A program made the translations under genes and the position numbers. A DNA stretch of 64,000 bases from NCBI GenBank assembly GCA_017311315.1, contig CM029613.1, positions 684,501 to 748,500 on the forward strand, read 5' to 3'. Positions 10,916-22,356 of the stretch are shown piece after piece (within the stretch, counting starts at the first letter, position 1; each line of letters begins with the position of its first letter). The notes below the pieces were generated by a model. It was not told where the DNA came from. It made no database searches and saw only the letters and a list, made by a program, of their open reading frames with translations. The DNA comes from Dendrocalamus latiflorus. Lineage: Eukaryota; Streptophyta; Magnoliopsida; Poales; Poaceae.

Positions 10916-13010
10916 TGAAACGACCGGATTTTTAATCACAACTTAAATAAAGATTATGCGGAAAATCATCATTAATTAATCGGTTAACTACAATAATAAT
11001 TGGAATATATCATCATTTCAGTGGCATAAAAGGAATTTTTACAATATTCACACTGTCCATGTTATACAGAATAGTACATAGTCCAATATGTAGCGATGTT
11101 ACAATAATGTGCAAGCATATTAAAACAATGCTAGAATATATAGCCAATAGTACATCTGCGAGTACATCATTATTTGAATTACAACAACAATCTCCAGACC
11201 ATACAAAACATTATATTGCAATAATTTTACCAAAGTCCATAACTAGTACATATATGAGTACATCAGTATTTTTGAAGTACAATAGTAGCGATTACATGAG
11301 GGAGTGTACACCTTGTTCTACATACAAGTTACAACAACTTAAACTGTTGCAAATAATGCACAGAAAAATAGAGATAAGAGACACAAATTTTTACGTAGAA
11401 AACCTTTGCGGGAAAAAACCACGGGCGCTTGAAAGCAAATCACTATAATGAGGAGAGTTTACAATGGAACGCTTGCTCTTCCTATAGGCTACTGAAATAC
11501 ATATTTATAGCGTGAGGGAAAAGAGTCCCACACGGAGAGGAAACCGAATCAGAGTCGATTGCTACAAATTAACACCACGTCTTATACAACCTATGTATGC
11601 ACCTGCTATGCCACGTCTGACATGAGGCGAAGAACTGTCCCACACGAACACGGTACAAATTCGGATCAACTTTAACATAAACAAAAAGACATCAAAGCGT
11701 AAATTAGAGCATTGCCGTCGGGTTTCATCATCCGTAGCTATGATCCATAGCAAGTTCCTCCAGTCTATTCCTCATTGTATATATTGTTTGAATGTGAAGT
11801 CTAATACTGTTGTAAAACACTTAAGGGCCATCTCTATAAATATTTTGAGAACTTTCCAGGTTAATTTAATGGCATGACTAAAGGCTTAGCCTGATAAACC
11901 AAGATAGGTAAATGTTATATTTTCGAAATTTGGTCCCCCAGCTACTTATAATATGTCACACTTTTTAACACATTGACCTGCGTGTATAGTATAAGTTCTC
12001 GCCAAACTTCTATAAAATCAGTCGCCACAAAAATGTCATTGACGTGGTTTGCCATCCAAATAGCACACACCCTCTTGTCCCACAATAGTATTGCATAAAT
12101 CTTTCCTTAAAAAGAGGTATTTTGCATAAGTCTTGGATTAAAGCGTCCATAAGTCTTGGACTAATGTCATTGATGTGGTTTTCTTTCAAGGGACTACATA
12201 CCATATTTCCACTCCCAATCACGTAAGATTAGTGGGAGAGATGTGAACCTAAATAAGTACAAGTGCTGGTAGCAAAATATCGAGTTCTTATAACTAATCC
12301 CTAATCTATCAAGACAAACCGCAGAGATATTGATATACCACTTGGCACATGTTTTCGAATCGGATCCACAGTAAAATTTAGCTTACCACGTTAATTGGAA
12401 CCCATGTAAAGTAGATGCACAACGCCATGTGAAGTGAGCCTACCACAAAGCCATAAGAAATATACATTATCGAGACACTATTATCTTAGAATGACTAAAA
12501 ATAGCGATGAAAGAATCACACCCTCATGGCGTCAACCTTACCATAATGTAATATTCTCCACTAAAATAAACCATCTCGGAACACTTCTCACCAAGCCATA
12601 GACCGTAGCGGTGACTTGTACCATGATAGCACACTCATGCTATGATTTTACCCTTGTGGTAACTTGTACCTGTTAGAAAAGGCATGACAAATAAAGAAGA
12701 GAATCAAAGAACAAGAGACACATATTTAACGTAAAAAAACTCAAATGGAGAAAAACCATTGCCGCACAACAACAATGATCAACTATATGAAAAGAGTTAC
12801 AAAGATGAGATGTTGCAACGAGGCGTGTTTTTATCCCGTTAGGCTACAATGAGCGTGACAAAACCAAATACCACACACACACAAGGGTAAAAAAGACTCT
12901 AAATCAAATACAGGAAGAAAAATCCAAAGTATACTACCATCATACCATGGGCAACATTTTTACCCCAAATCTCACGGGTAGTCCTAAGGATTTTCCCTAT
13001 TTGAGAACTG
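10916..13010. mobile_element. Decayed LTR-retrotransposon-like sequence
   Basis: The segment begins TGAAACGACCGGATTTTTAA, a wording seen at LTR edges in grasses. Two blocks (about 11360-11530 and 12690-12860) share an order of phrases (GAGACACA, ACGTA-AAAA, GAGAAAAACC or GGGAAAAAACC, TAGGCTAC) typical of copia-type LTR regions. No gag or pol frame survives. Boundaries are approximate. Confidence 0.35.
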
Positions 13011-13229
13011 TACCTATCCTTTTCGTATTAGTAGTTTAATAAGAAGGGGTGGTTTTTTCTTTAAAAAAAAATAGCTATAGGATGTTTTTCAAACCATCAA
13101 ATCAGGACCATGTTTTTTTTCACAATTTCATCCAAACTACGATCTCCCATCCCCACACAAGACCACAGAGTTCTCCGTGCTTCTTTTGTTCAATCCTGCT
13201 GTATTGCTGGCCACTGAACCAATTGCAGG

Positions 13230-16094
13230 ATGGATGCCGTAGCTGACCACATCTTCCGGCCGCTCCGGCACTTGTTCACGCGGACGATCGGCTACGTCAT
13301 GTTTTGCGAGTACTACATCCGGGCGCTTGAGTCCGAGGCCAAGTGGTTGACGAGCCAGCGCGACGACGTGCGGAGGAAGGTGAACTCGGCGGAGAGGCAG
13401 GGAATGGAGGCGACGAGCCAGGTAAGACATTGGCTGGACGCCGTGGCCTTGCTCCTGCTTCGTGCCAACGGGATCATGGTGGAGTTCCCTAGGGAGGAGG
13501 AGTACATGAGGCCGCTAGGCCTGCGTGCGACCTACCGTCTGAGCAAGCGGGCCGACGAGGCGCGCGCTGAAGCCCTGACCCTACTAGAGCGAGGAGCCAC
13601 CTTGCTGGAACAGAGAGTGGCCGAAGCGCCCATGTTCGCCCGCACCGAGGTCCTCCCGATGCCGGCCGGGCCATTGATCGGCTTGGATGCCCACCTGGCG
13701 CGGCTCAAGGACGCTTTCCTGGAGAATGCCGCTAGCATTGTCGGCATCTATGGCATGCCCGGCGTCGGAAAGACCACTCTGCTGCACCACTTCAACAATG
13801 CCTTCCTCTCAGTGGCCGCGGTGTCAATGGACATACATCTTGTCATCTATGTGGAGGTCACCGAGCATCACAGCACGGACGTGGTCCAGAGGGCCATCGG
13901 CGCCCGTTTAGGCCTCCGGTGGGAGGACAATATGACCACCAAGGAAAAGGCGCTTGACCTCTGCATGTATCTCCACAGGTGGAACTTCGTGCTCGTCCTG
14001 GATGACGTGTGGGAGCCCCTGAACCTCGTGGAGCTTGGAGTTCCCATCCCCGGCCGGCAAGGCAAGAGCAAGGTCCTGCTGACCACGCGGCTCGAGCACG
14101 TGTGCGACCAGATGGACGTGGCGAGGAAGATAAAGATGGAGTGCCTGGCTGTGAGCGATTCCTGGGAGCTGTTCAAGCAGAAGGTGGGCAACGCACTGAG
14201 CACCACCAGCAGCAGGGAGATTCAGCCCCTTGCCCGGGAGATGGTGTCGCGGTGCGGTGGCCTGCCCCTTGCTCTCGTCATGGTCGCACGGGCCATGGCA
14301 TGCAGAAGGCTGATGCAGGAGTGGGAGCATTGCATGGCAGTGCTCAATTTGGCGCCATGGCAGCTTGACGGCTTCGAGCCCAACCTCCTCATCAACCTGA
14401 AGCGGAGCTATGACAGCTTGCGGAGCGACAGCCTCAGGATCTGCCTCCTATACTGCGCTCTGTTCACAGGAGAGCTGTTGCTGAAGGAATCACTTGTGGA
14501 GTGCCTGATAGGAGAAGGATTTGTGAGCGATGTCCCCACCGATGACATTGATGATCTCTACAACAAAGGCCATTACATGCTTGGCATGCTGGTGACCTCT
14601 GCTCTGCTAGAACCGTGCGGTGACTACCATGTCACGATGCACCCAATGGTGCGCGCCATGGCCTTGTGGATAGCTACAGATTGCGGAAGGATGGAGAACA
14701 GGTGGCTAGTCCGATCAGGTGTTGAGATGACTGCAGCACCCCGGGCCAATAGATGGACCATTGCTGAGAGGATATCGTTCATGCGTACTGATATGCGCGA
14801 GCTGAATGAGGTACCAACATGCTCTATTCTGAAAACGTTGCTTCTTCAGAGAAATCGGTTGCTAGGGAGGATATGCCAGGGGTTCTTCAGCTTCATGCCG
14901 TGTCTCGGATTGCTGGACCTATCGGATACCCCGCTCACCACACTGCCGTCCGAAATCAACCTGCTTGTCACCCTGCGGTATCTTAGTCTTAACAACACAA
15001 TTATCCGGTCCCTGCCCGACGGGATCGGGGCTCTGGTGAATTTGCAATTCTTGCTGCTGTCTAATGTGCCCATCCAAACCGTTGCCGTCGGCGTGCTCAA
15101 CCCGCTCACCGCGTTGCAGGTCCTATGTATGGACCACTGCTGGAGCAGCTGGATGGGCGCCGAGAGCTGTGAGCTTGAATCGGGTGGCTCGAGAAAACGA
15201 AGGAGGCGACTCAGGCAAGGCGTCAACTTGCGTGAACTAGAGAGTTTGAAAAGCTTGCAGATTCTGGACATATCTGTGCAAACGCTCCACTCTCTGCGTA
15301 AGCTTTCGCAGTCTCCCCATCTCGCAGGGCACATGCGGAATCTGCACGTAGAGGACTGCAGCGAATTGGTGTGGCTCCAGCTTTCGCCTTCCAGCATGTG
15401 GAGGCACATGAATAGATTGAAGGGCATCAGCATTACCGGTTGCTGCAACCTGCAGAAGGTCCTTATTGCCGGAGGTGAATGCATCGACGAGGAACCATGC
15501 CCATACGATCCGGCTGTCAGCATGAAGCGTTACACGGACACGTTGCCAAATGAGCCCGTGGACATTTTCAATCCGTTTCATTCCAGGAGTGACCGGTCAA
15601 CGGACATAACCAAATTGAAGAGCTTTGGCAAGCCGGTGGCACTGTTGCCTTCCCTACAAAACATCATCCTTCGCGACCTCCCCAGGGCTAAGATTGTCTG
15701 GCAGGGTGGCAGCCTCAAGAGTTTATCTTCCTTGAACATTTCATCCTGCAGTGGGCTTGAGTACCTTATGTCCCGCAGTGAAGATAAGAGGACGCCCCAT
15801 GAGCATGCACCGAGCCATGAATCGCTTAGGGAGACAGTTGTCTTCCCAAGCCTCAAGGAGCTAGAGCTGAACGACTTGCCAAACCTGAAGAGCATAAGCC
15901 CTGAATGCATCACAATAGATTTACCCAATCTGTCGAACCTCAAAGTCGTCAAATGCAACAAGCTTAAGACGCTGAAGCTGGCGGCAGGATCCCTGAGAGA
16001 GCTCCAGTGCACACATTTGTGGTGGAACATGCTAGAATGGGACAATGAGAACCTTAAGTCATCCTTCTCGCATTTAGTGAAACACATACGCTAG
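13230..16094 (+). CDS. CC-NBS-LRR disease resistance protein (RPS2-like)
   Basis: One exon encodes 954 aa, a normal length for an RPS2/RPS5-type CNL, an intracellular immune receptor that senses pathogen effectors. The N-terminal ~150 residues form the CC region (RPLRHLFTRTIGYV). NB-ARC follows: P-loop GMPGVGKTT at 175-183, kinase 2 LVLDDVW at ~255-261, RNBS-B (KVLLTTRLEHVC), GLPLAL at ~344, RNBS-D (LRICLLYCALF) at ~404-414. The MHD position reads M470-H471-P472, so the usual Asp is replaced by Pro. LRRs run from about 520 (LGLLDLSDTPLTTLPSEI) to the C terminus (LKELELNDLPNLKSI). The frame is intact with ATG at 13230, and no introns are needed. It is flanked by transposons, with a partial copy at 8010-8272. 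Effector specificity cannot be predicted. Confidence 0.95.
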   Translation: MDAVADHIFRPLRHLFTRTIGYVMFCEYYIRALESEAKWLTSQRDDVRRKVNSAERQGMEATSQVRHWLDAVALLLLRANGIMVEFPREEEYMRPLGLRATYRLSKRADEARAEALTLLERGATLLEQRVAEAPMFARTEVLPMPAGPLIGLDAHLARLKDAFLENAASIVGIYGMPGVGKTTLLHHFNNAFLSVAAVSMDIHLVIYVEVTEHHSTDVVQRAIGARLGLRWEDNMTTKEKALDLCMYLHRWNFVLVLDDVWEPLNLVELGVPIPGRQGKSKVLLTTRLEHVCDQMDVARKIKMECLAVSDSWELFKQKVGNALSTTSSREIQPLAREMVSRCGGLPLALVMVARAMACRRLMQEWEHCMAVLNLAPWQLDGFEPNLLINLKRSYDSLRSDSLRICLLYCALFTGELLLKESLVECLIGEGFVSDVPTDDIDDLYNKGHYMLGMLVTSALLEPCGDYHVTMHPMVRAMALWIATDCGRMENRWLVRSGVEMTAAPRANRWTIAERISFMRTDMRELNEVPTCSILKTLLLQRNRLLGRICQGFFSFMPCLGLLDLSDTPLTTLPSEINLLVTLRYLSLNNTIIRSLPDGIGALVNLQFLLLSNVPIQTVAVGVLNPLTALQVLCMDHCWSSWMGAESCELESGGSRKRRRRLRQGVNLRELESLKSLQILDISVQTLHSLRKLSQSPHLAGHMRNLHVEDCSELVWLQLSPSSMWRHMNRLKGISITGCCNLQKVLIAGGECIDEEPCPYDPAVSMKRYTDTLPNEPVDIFNPFHSRSDRSTDITKLKSFGKPVALLPSLQNIILRDLPRAKIVWQGGSLKSLSSLNISSCSGLEYLMSRSEDKRTPHEHAPSHESLRETVVFPSLKELELNDLPNLKSISPECITIDLPNLSNLKVVKCNKLKTLKLAAGSLRELQCTHLWWNMLEWDNENLKSSFSHLVKHIR

Positions 16095-16711
16095 CATCAA
16101 CCTATATTTGAAGACGCTTGTATTTCTCGACGACTACAGTGGATGGTTCAGTATGAACTGAATCGAACAATTTATTCTGTTCATCCAATTCCAGGAGTAT
16201 TTTTGTGTCCCCCAAGGTTCACAGGCGTGTCCTGAATGTGTAATACTTGTTATGAAAAGAAAATAGCATTTTGAGTGGACTAACCTTGCAAGTTGCAATT
16301 TAGTACTATGTACAAACAATCTTTAGGAAGCAATTGAGGTGACACCTTACTTTTAAAGGGGCGTTTTCTATCGAAGAGAATACCTGATTTACTTTTCGAA
16401 GAGAATACCTGGTTTACTTTAGCATTATTTTAAATGCATAAACTTTCTCATTTCAAGGAAACAAGTGATTCTGTGTGCCTGTATTCGTTTATATGCCTTT
16501 AGTTCGTAATAGAACCGGAAGCTGCAATCCAATTATGAATTGATGAGATAAAACTTTCGGGTTTTGCTTCGGTAAATCTTGAACTGTGAATTTTAATGCA
16601 AGCTAAAAGTATACATTACACTGGACTTTTACAAAAAAAAATCTCTCATTTACGTTTCCAAGGATACACGTAGAAGTAGAACTCATTCTATCGTCACTAA
16701 TTAACCAACTA
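16095..16711. other. NLR 3' flank
   Basis: AT-rich downstream sequence, probably including the NLR 3' UTR. It holds a short duplication, CGAAGAGAATACCTG(A/G)TTTACTTT, at about 16374 and 16398. No other gene seen. Confidence 0.45.
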
Positions 16712-16888
16712 CTCCCTCCGTTATTCTTTATTTGATGTTTTAGAATCAAGACAATCGAACTAATTTGACCATCAATATATACACCTAGATTGGCCATATA
16801 TCAACATATTTGTCGTTAAAATAATTCCATAATATTTTTTATTACGGTGAAAAGTTAAGACTAATATCAAATAAAAAAGGAATGGAGA
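16712..16888. mobile_element. Stowaway-like MITE
   Basis: Left terminus CTCCCTCCGTTATTCTTT preceded by TA; the right terminus is the degenerate inverse (ATAAAAAAGGAATGGAGA). About 177 bp, AT-rich, no coding capacity, as expected for Tc1/Mariner-type MITEs. Confidence 0.8.
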
Positions 16889-16895
16889 CAATAAT

Positions 16896-19800
16896 TGTAA
16901 CGCCCCCGTTTCCAGGGGCGCGTACAGACACGGCACCCCGCAACTATTCACGCATGAACAGTTATGGAGTGTCGCGCAAGAGTATACCATTGCATGCTTA
17001 CAACAAAAGTCCAGCATATACTTTACATATGGATTAACATCCATTTTCGACAGCGGGGCGTGCAAGCCCAAAGTATACTTACATCACAGAAACTCCAGAA
17101 TCCGCTCGAGCGCGGCCAAGACCTAAAGCCACGGGTCCTCGTCGAAGAAGCGATCCTTAGGGGCATCCTTGACGGGGAAACCTTCATCTTTGTCTTGATC
17201 CTCTAAAGAGTGGATTAAGCAAGCCGTGAGCCAAACAACCAGCTCAACAAGTCCCAAAGGGACCCTAACTTATTACATGCACGGAACATCAAAGGAAGGG
17301 AGTATACTTGGTTTATTAACTGGAGTGGATGCAGTTTTATTTGCAAACGTTTTATAAAACGGACCCAAAACTACTCCTTAAGATCTCAGGGGTTTTTCAT
17401 GAAAATTCAATTAACCAACTAATCAAGTTAAAACATGTACAAAACTACTTAAGCTGCGCTGCTGGAATCACCCAAGTGACACAGCTCCAATAACCGGGAG
17501 CACGGCGTATTCGAATACCATTTATTTGACTCTGCAGAGTTTGCTCAGCTTTACCCACACGATCGCTTAACTCCCGCGACAGAGTTAAGAAAGCCAGGTC
17601 GTTTTACTGCTCAACTCTTTATATAGGCTCTACCCGGTAGAATTCACTCGGGTCTGGCTCACACACACACGCCCACAAAACGAGAAAACAAACGTCCGCT
17701 TCGAGTGAACTCTACCGTTGTTAGGCACCCGCAGCACGGCCTGCCTAACCTCACTGCTAATCCTTCTCCTCCACACCTGTAGAGTTTCAATCGAGTTGAG
17801 CAGCTACTAGACCAGTGTTGACAAGTCAACTCCTGTGGTTGAGCGATTACTGTGACATTTGCTCAGCGTAAGGGTTTCGGTCCTTATATTTTCACATGGT
17901 CCGCAACCTCGCCAGGCCCGCGACCCAACCTAAGGTAAGCGGTGGGCGTAGACCGTCTCGCGGTTTCCCACTCACCCTTACCCTACCTTGTGCACGCCGG
18001 CACTCTCCGCTCTAAGGTACGGTGTCCCATACCACCCTACCTTAGAGTCGGGTTTTCCAAATTCTATTGGCCCACAGCCACAACCTTATTAGTGTAACAC
18101 TTTGCATGATAATAATAATATCCTACAATTGTCTAGATTATCAAATAATTAATTCTAGGGTTTCAAAGGCATGGCAACAAATTTAACAGGGCATTTGTCG
18201 GTGGTAGGTCTAACTACATAACAAGTCATTCTAAACATTTTATTTTACTTTAAACTTAACATTTCACAATTAGCATAATGCAAATAGCATATTAACATAA
18301 TTAAATCACATGGGTTGCAACATGATCAAAGGATTTAGGACTTGCCGGCAATCCGGATGATCTCAGCTAGCTCGAACGAAGAACCTCCTGGCTCCTGGGG
18401 CTGCACCTGAACCTCCGGATTCTCCGACACTAGCGCAAACACATAAAACAAATTAAATCCAGCTTGAGACTAATCAAGCGAGGAAAAATAAACTATTTGA
18501 AAAAGGAGTAAAATGCATAAATCCTTCAAATGGAATTTTAGGAATTTATCTGGGATGAATTTGTGGAGGTGGAGGCCAAAAAGGGGTTCAGGACATCAAA
18601 TGGAGCAAAGTGGTGAAATTTGGGAATTTTTGGGATTTTCTAGGATTTATTTGGATTTTTTGGAATATTGGAAATTGAAAAATTGCTGGAAATTCGATGA
18701 AAAGTGCTAGGCCGGCCCAAAGCCACATGCGTGGCGCGCCCTCCGGGTCGGGATGCCCGACGCGTGGCGCTGGCGGACGACCCAGATGGGGGCGGGGCGA
18801 ACGGGTGCGATAAGGTGAGGGGGAAATCGAACGGCCGCGGAGCGGGGAAGGCGGCTGAATCGGTACGGCGAGATCGGACGGCCAAGGTTATATATTACAG
18901 ACGCGATGGACGGAGGAGGGGAAGCCACGTCGCGGGGAGGCGTCGTCTTCTACCTCCAGCCGCTACAGTGCAGCCGCGGCAGAGCAGCGGTGGCGACGGC
19001 GGTCCGGGCGCGGGGAGGGGCGTCGCCAGCGATCAAGGGCACCAGGAGAGAGAGGGGAGCGAGGGAAATCCATTTTGGGGATTTGGAGGGTGGGGAAATC
19101 AACGGAGAGAGCGGGAGGGAGAAGGGGATGGTTCGGCCAATTGGTGGAGGAGGGGGTCACCGGCGGCGAGGTAGCTCAATCGGCTGCGGCTACACAATCA
19201 GGGGGTCCCGGGGCTCACATTGGCGGCAGAGGCGTGAGTTGGGGAGCTTCAGAGTGGGCTGGCCACGGGAGAGTTGTCGAGGTCGGCGGGGTCATCGGCG
19301 ACAGAGTTCCTCAGCAGTTCTCTTGGCCAAGGGAGTTCACCAAAGGGATTAGCAAACGGTAGAGATGCTCAGGGGTAAAGGAATTGACAAATGGGGGAGG
19401 GAAGAAGGGGATTGCTTTTCGGGGGCTGCCGGCGCAGGGGAGAGGAATGGCGGCTCTCGGGGCGGTGAGATTCCAATCGGTCGCACGGGGAGGTGCACAG
19501 GAGTGGTGGGAGGCGTTTGTGGGCGGTGGAAGAGCTTGGGGAGCAAGGGAGCGTGCGGGAGCCGGTTGGGGGGTTTTATGCCCGAGTGGAGAGGAAAGAA
19601 TTTGAGGGAGGGAGGAGTTCCTTCGGGGAAAAGGCAACGGGTGCGGCCGGGGAGTCAACAGGAGCAGGTGGGGCTGCTGAGGCGTCTCCTCCGCGCAGGG
19701 GACTGGCGACGCGATGGGGGCAGGTGGTCGGGGCGGCATGGGCACGGCGAGTCTTGCGGGCGAAGGGAGGAGAAAGGGGACTGGCAGGTGGGGCCGGAGC

Positions 19801-20217
19801 AAAGGCGGCGACGCGGCGCGAGGGCGTTCACGAGTTCGGATCGAGGCGGTCGGGACGACGCTGGCGCGGGGAGAAACCAGGGCGTAGAGGCGGTGCGGTG
19901 ACGGGCGCGGGCGCAGCGTGAGGGAGAAGGCGGAGAGGGGCTGGGGCGCCAGCGGGCGAGAGGGAGCGGAGGGAGGCGCTGGAGCGAGGGGAAAGGCGGG
20001 GTCGGGGGCGGCGCTAGCGCAAGCGCGAGGGAGAGGGCGCCGGGAGGAAGGAGGAAGCGGAAACCGGGAAGGGCGCCAGCGAAAGAAGAAAGCGCACGGC
20101 CAGAAAAGGAAAGCAGATTTTCGGCCGACTTTCCAAAAAGGGAAAGTCTCCAGAATTCACTCAAAAATGCAGCAAAAATAAAGAAAATTTTTGGTTTGAA
20201 TTTTTAGGGGCTTTTCA
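16896..20217 (-). mobile_element. Solo LTR, about 3.3 kb, gypsy-type
   Basis: The sequence starts TGTAACGCCCCCG and ends GGGGCTTTTCA, so it has TG...CA termini. It is flanked by a perfect 5-bp target duplication, ATAAT, at 16891-16895 and 20218-20222. No primer-binding site, gag/pol frame or second LTR is present, so it is a solo LTR left by recombination between two LTRs. A start in TGTAACGCCC is what the reverse strand of many grass gypsy LTRs shows, so the native direction is probably minus (inference). The second half (18700-20100) is GC-rich and open in several frames, but those products are low complexity. The family was not identified. Confidence 0.85.
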
Positions 20218-20509
20218 ATAATCTTCTTGTAGGGTTTTCGCTATTGAATGCTCGAGTGTTTTTTTAAGAGACTGAAGGGAGAGAAGTATGTTCAAGGGAA
20301 CATTGATATTTTATGGACTTGACTACATGCCGTGCGTGCGTGCAATAGTCCAACCGAACGTCCACCATCCAATTTCCACGTATAACTATGTATACCCCTC
20401 CAGCATACCCGTTTTCACATATAGCTACATGCACCATTGATACTTGACATGTGTGTCTGCAATTCCCTATAGACCCACCTCTTTGCACATGAATTATTGA
20501 AGAGAGCAA

Positions 20510-21200
20510 AAGTTAGCATAAATTTGAAAGCAAGTTAGGATAAGCAAATGGGTGTAATTTTGTAATAAATTTTAAAATAAATTCTGAATCAAATTAGTGC
20601 TGATATTAAGAAAATCAAGATAGTTTGTTGACATAAAATCAACAAAAAAATCTAAACCAATTATTATAAATTTGAAAGCAGGTCAATGTATAATTTGGGA
20701 GCAAATTCGTGAAGCTTCCTATGCAAATTCTGTATGAAAAATTCAAATTAGTTTAATTTTGGGAGACGAGTCATCATAAATTCAAAAGCAAGTTGGGGCA
20801 AACATGAAAGCAAACTGAGCATAATTTGCAAGAAAAATTATAAATAAAATATAAAATCAAATTTATGTAACTCAGCATAAATTCGAAAGCAAGTTGAGAT
20901 AAAAATGGAAGCAAAAAATGAGAATAGTTTGCAAGCAAAATTACAAATAGAATATAAAAATCTAATTTGTGTAAGTTAGCATAAATTCAAAATAATTGAC
21001 TATAGATTTGAAAGCAAGTTGGGGTAAACATGAAAACAAAATTATCATAATTTGCAAGAAAACTATAAAATAAAATACAAAATTGAAATTTATGTAATTT
21101 TGTTGAAAAAAGTAAAAAATCAAACCCAATTATATCAATTTAGAAGAATATCAATATAATTTTTGGAACTAAGTATCCTGAATAAAACTTTAGGAGCAAA
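20510..21200. repeat. Degenerate AT-rich tandem repeat, unit about 100-130 bp
   Basis: The phrase (A/T)(G/A)CATAAATT(T/C)(G/A)AAAGCAAGTT recurs at about 20516, 20662, 20774, 20875 and 21003, each followed by AACATGAAAGC- and AATTTGCAAG-like phrases and an AAAATATAAAATC stretch. Units are diverged and of unequal spacing. Such arrays occur as subterminal repeats of large DNA transposons, but no element ends were found. Confidence 0.7.
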
Positions 21201-21428
21201 TTTGAGAATAATTTGAAAGTAAACCGATGGAAGAATTCAAATTAGACTTCTATGCAATGCACATGTTTGCCCGTTCAACTCTCTCTTTGCCACTGGACAT
21301 CAGCATGTGAGCATTTATGCTTGGGTTCCATTTGTCATTAGAACTAGCGTGCATTATTTGTGTGAGTTGATTGTTCCCTCTAATCATATGGACATAACAA
21401 TTTGTTACACGACAGAAAAAGGTGGTGA

Positions 21429-21705
21429 TCGGTTCGGCTGAAAGCCTCATGGCTTATGGCTGAAAACACTGTAGCTGGCTGAAAAAAACACTGTAGCTGA
21501 CAGAGGCTTATTTAGCATAATTAAATTTAAAAAATTTAAAAATAAAAAAATGTTAGCCCATTACGTATAATACGAACAAATACGGGAAAAAAAGAACCGG
21601 CAAAAAAGCTCAACAAAAAGCCAAAAGTTCAGAAAAAGACGAAACTTATGAATAGTGAAAAATAAGCCAGAAGCCGAAGCCGAGTTGATCAGGGCCAAAA
21701 GCTTC
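21429..21705. mobile_element. hAT-like MITE
   Basis: The left end GATCGGTTCGGCTGAAAGCC pairs imperfectly with the right end (reverse complement GATCAACTCGGCTTCGGCTT). ACACTGTAGCTG is repeated just inside the left end. About 277 bp without coding capacity. Family by resemblance only. Confidence 0.55.
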
Positions 21706-22079
21706 ATGTGACTTAGTGGCTGCGCGGATTACTTGGATTGGCTGGCTTCAATCAAATTAATTTGATCTTGAAATTATTTTACAGACATGTAAAACACATT
21801 CTCCACTATATGTGGTAATTTTTTTTGAAGCTTCTAAGTTTGATGGAAATAAAAATTCCAGATTTTCACCCAATACGCCCCAACCATGCGTAGCTCGCTA
21901 AAAACTATTTTACAAAAATTCCAGAAACTGTTTGCGTTTTAAAAAGTCAGAAAACTGACCCCACAAATCGTTGCCCAGGCAACCAGGTCTTGTTCCAAAG
22001 TTCACTGACATGTGGCCCACCGGAATACGGGCCCACATTTCGCCGCTTACTGACGAGACGAGGCCTCCCTTGGCTTGCA

Positions 22080-22356
22080 TTCACCTCACACGCAGAGCAG
22101 CACTTCCCCCCTCCTCTGATCACTCCCACCTCCTCCCCTCCCCTCCCCTCCAGCTCACACCCACCGCCTGCTATCTAGAACCTTCTAGATCCGCCGCCTC
22201 CCCCCGGCCTCCGCTCCCGCCCGATCGGATCCCAAAGGTGAGCCCCGCCCCCATTGCTCGAGATCGCTCCCGTCGGATTCGGATTCGAATCGAGGCACGT
22301 TTGAATCTGAGCTCTGTGCCTGATGCTGTTTAGGGTTTCGGTTTGCCGCGATTTAG
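22080..22356 (+). promoter_or_regulatory. 5' leader of the PP2C gene
   Basis: A CCCCTC-rich tract (22130-22155) followed by AGATCCGCC-type leader sequence precedes the ATG at 22357. A GGTGAG at about 22235 could be the donor of a 5' UTR intron, but this cannot be decided here. Confidence 0.35.

Noticed and set aside
12664..12900. Precise copia LTR call starting TGTTAG
   Set aside because: The wording fits, but no CA end, target duplication or primer site could be paired with it.
18704..20181. Several 90-180 aa frames on both strands
   Set aside because: They lie inside the solo LTR, are Gly/Arg or Pro/Ser low-complexity, and overlap one another on both strands.
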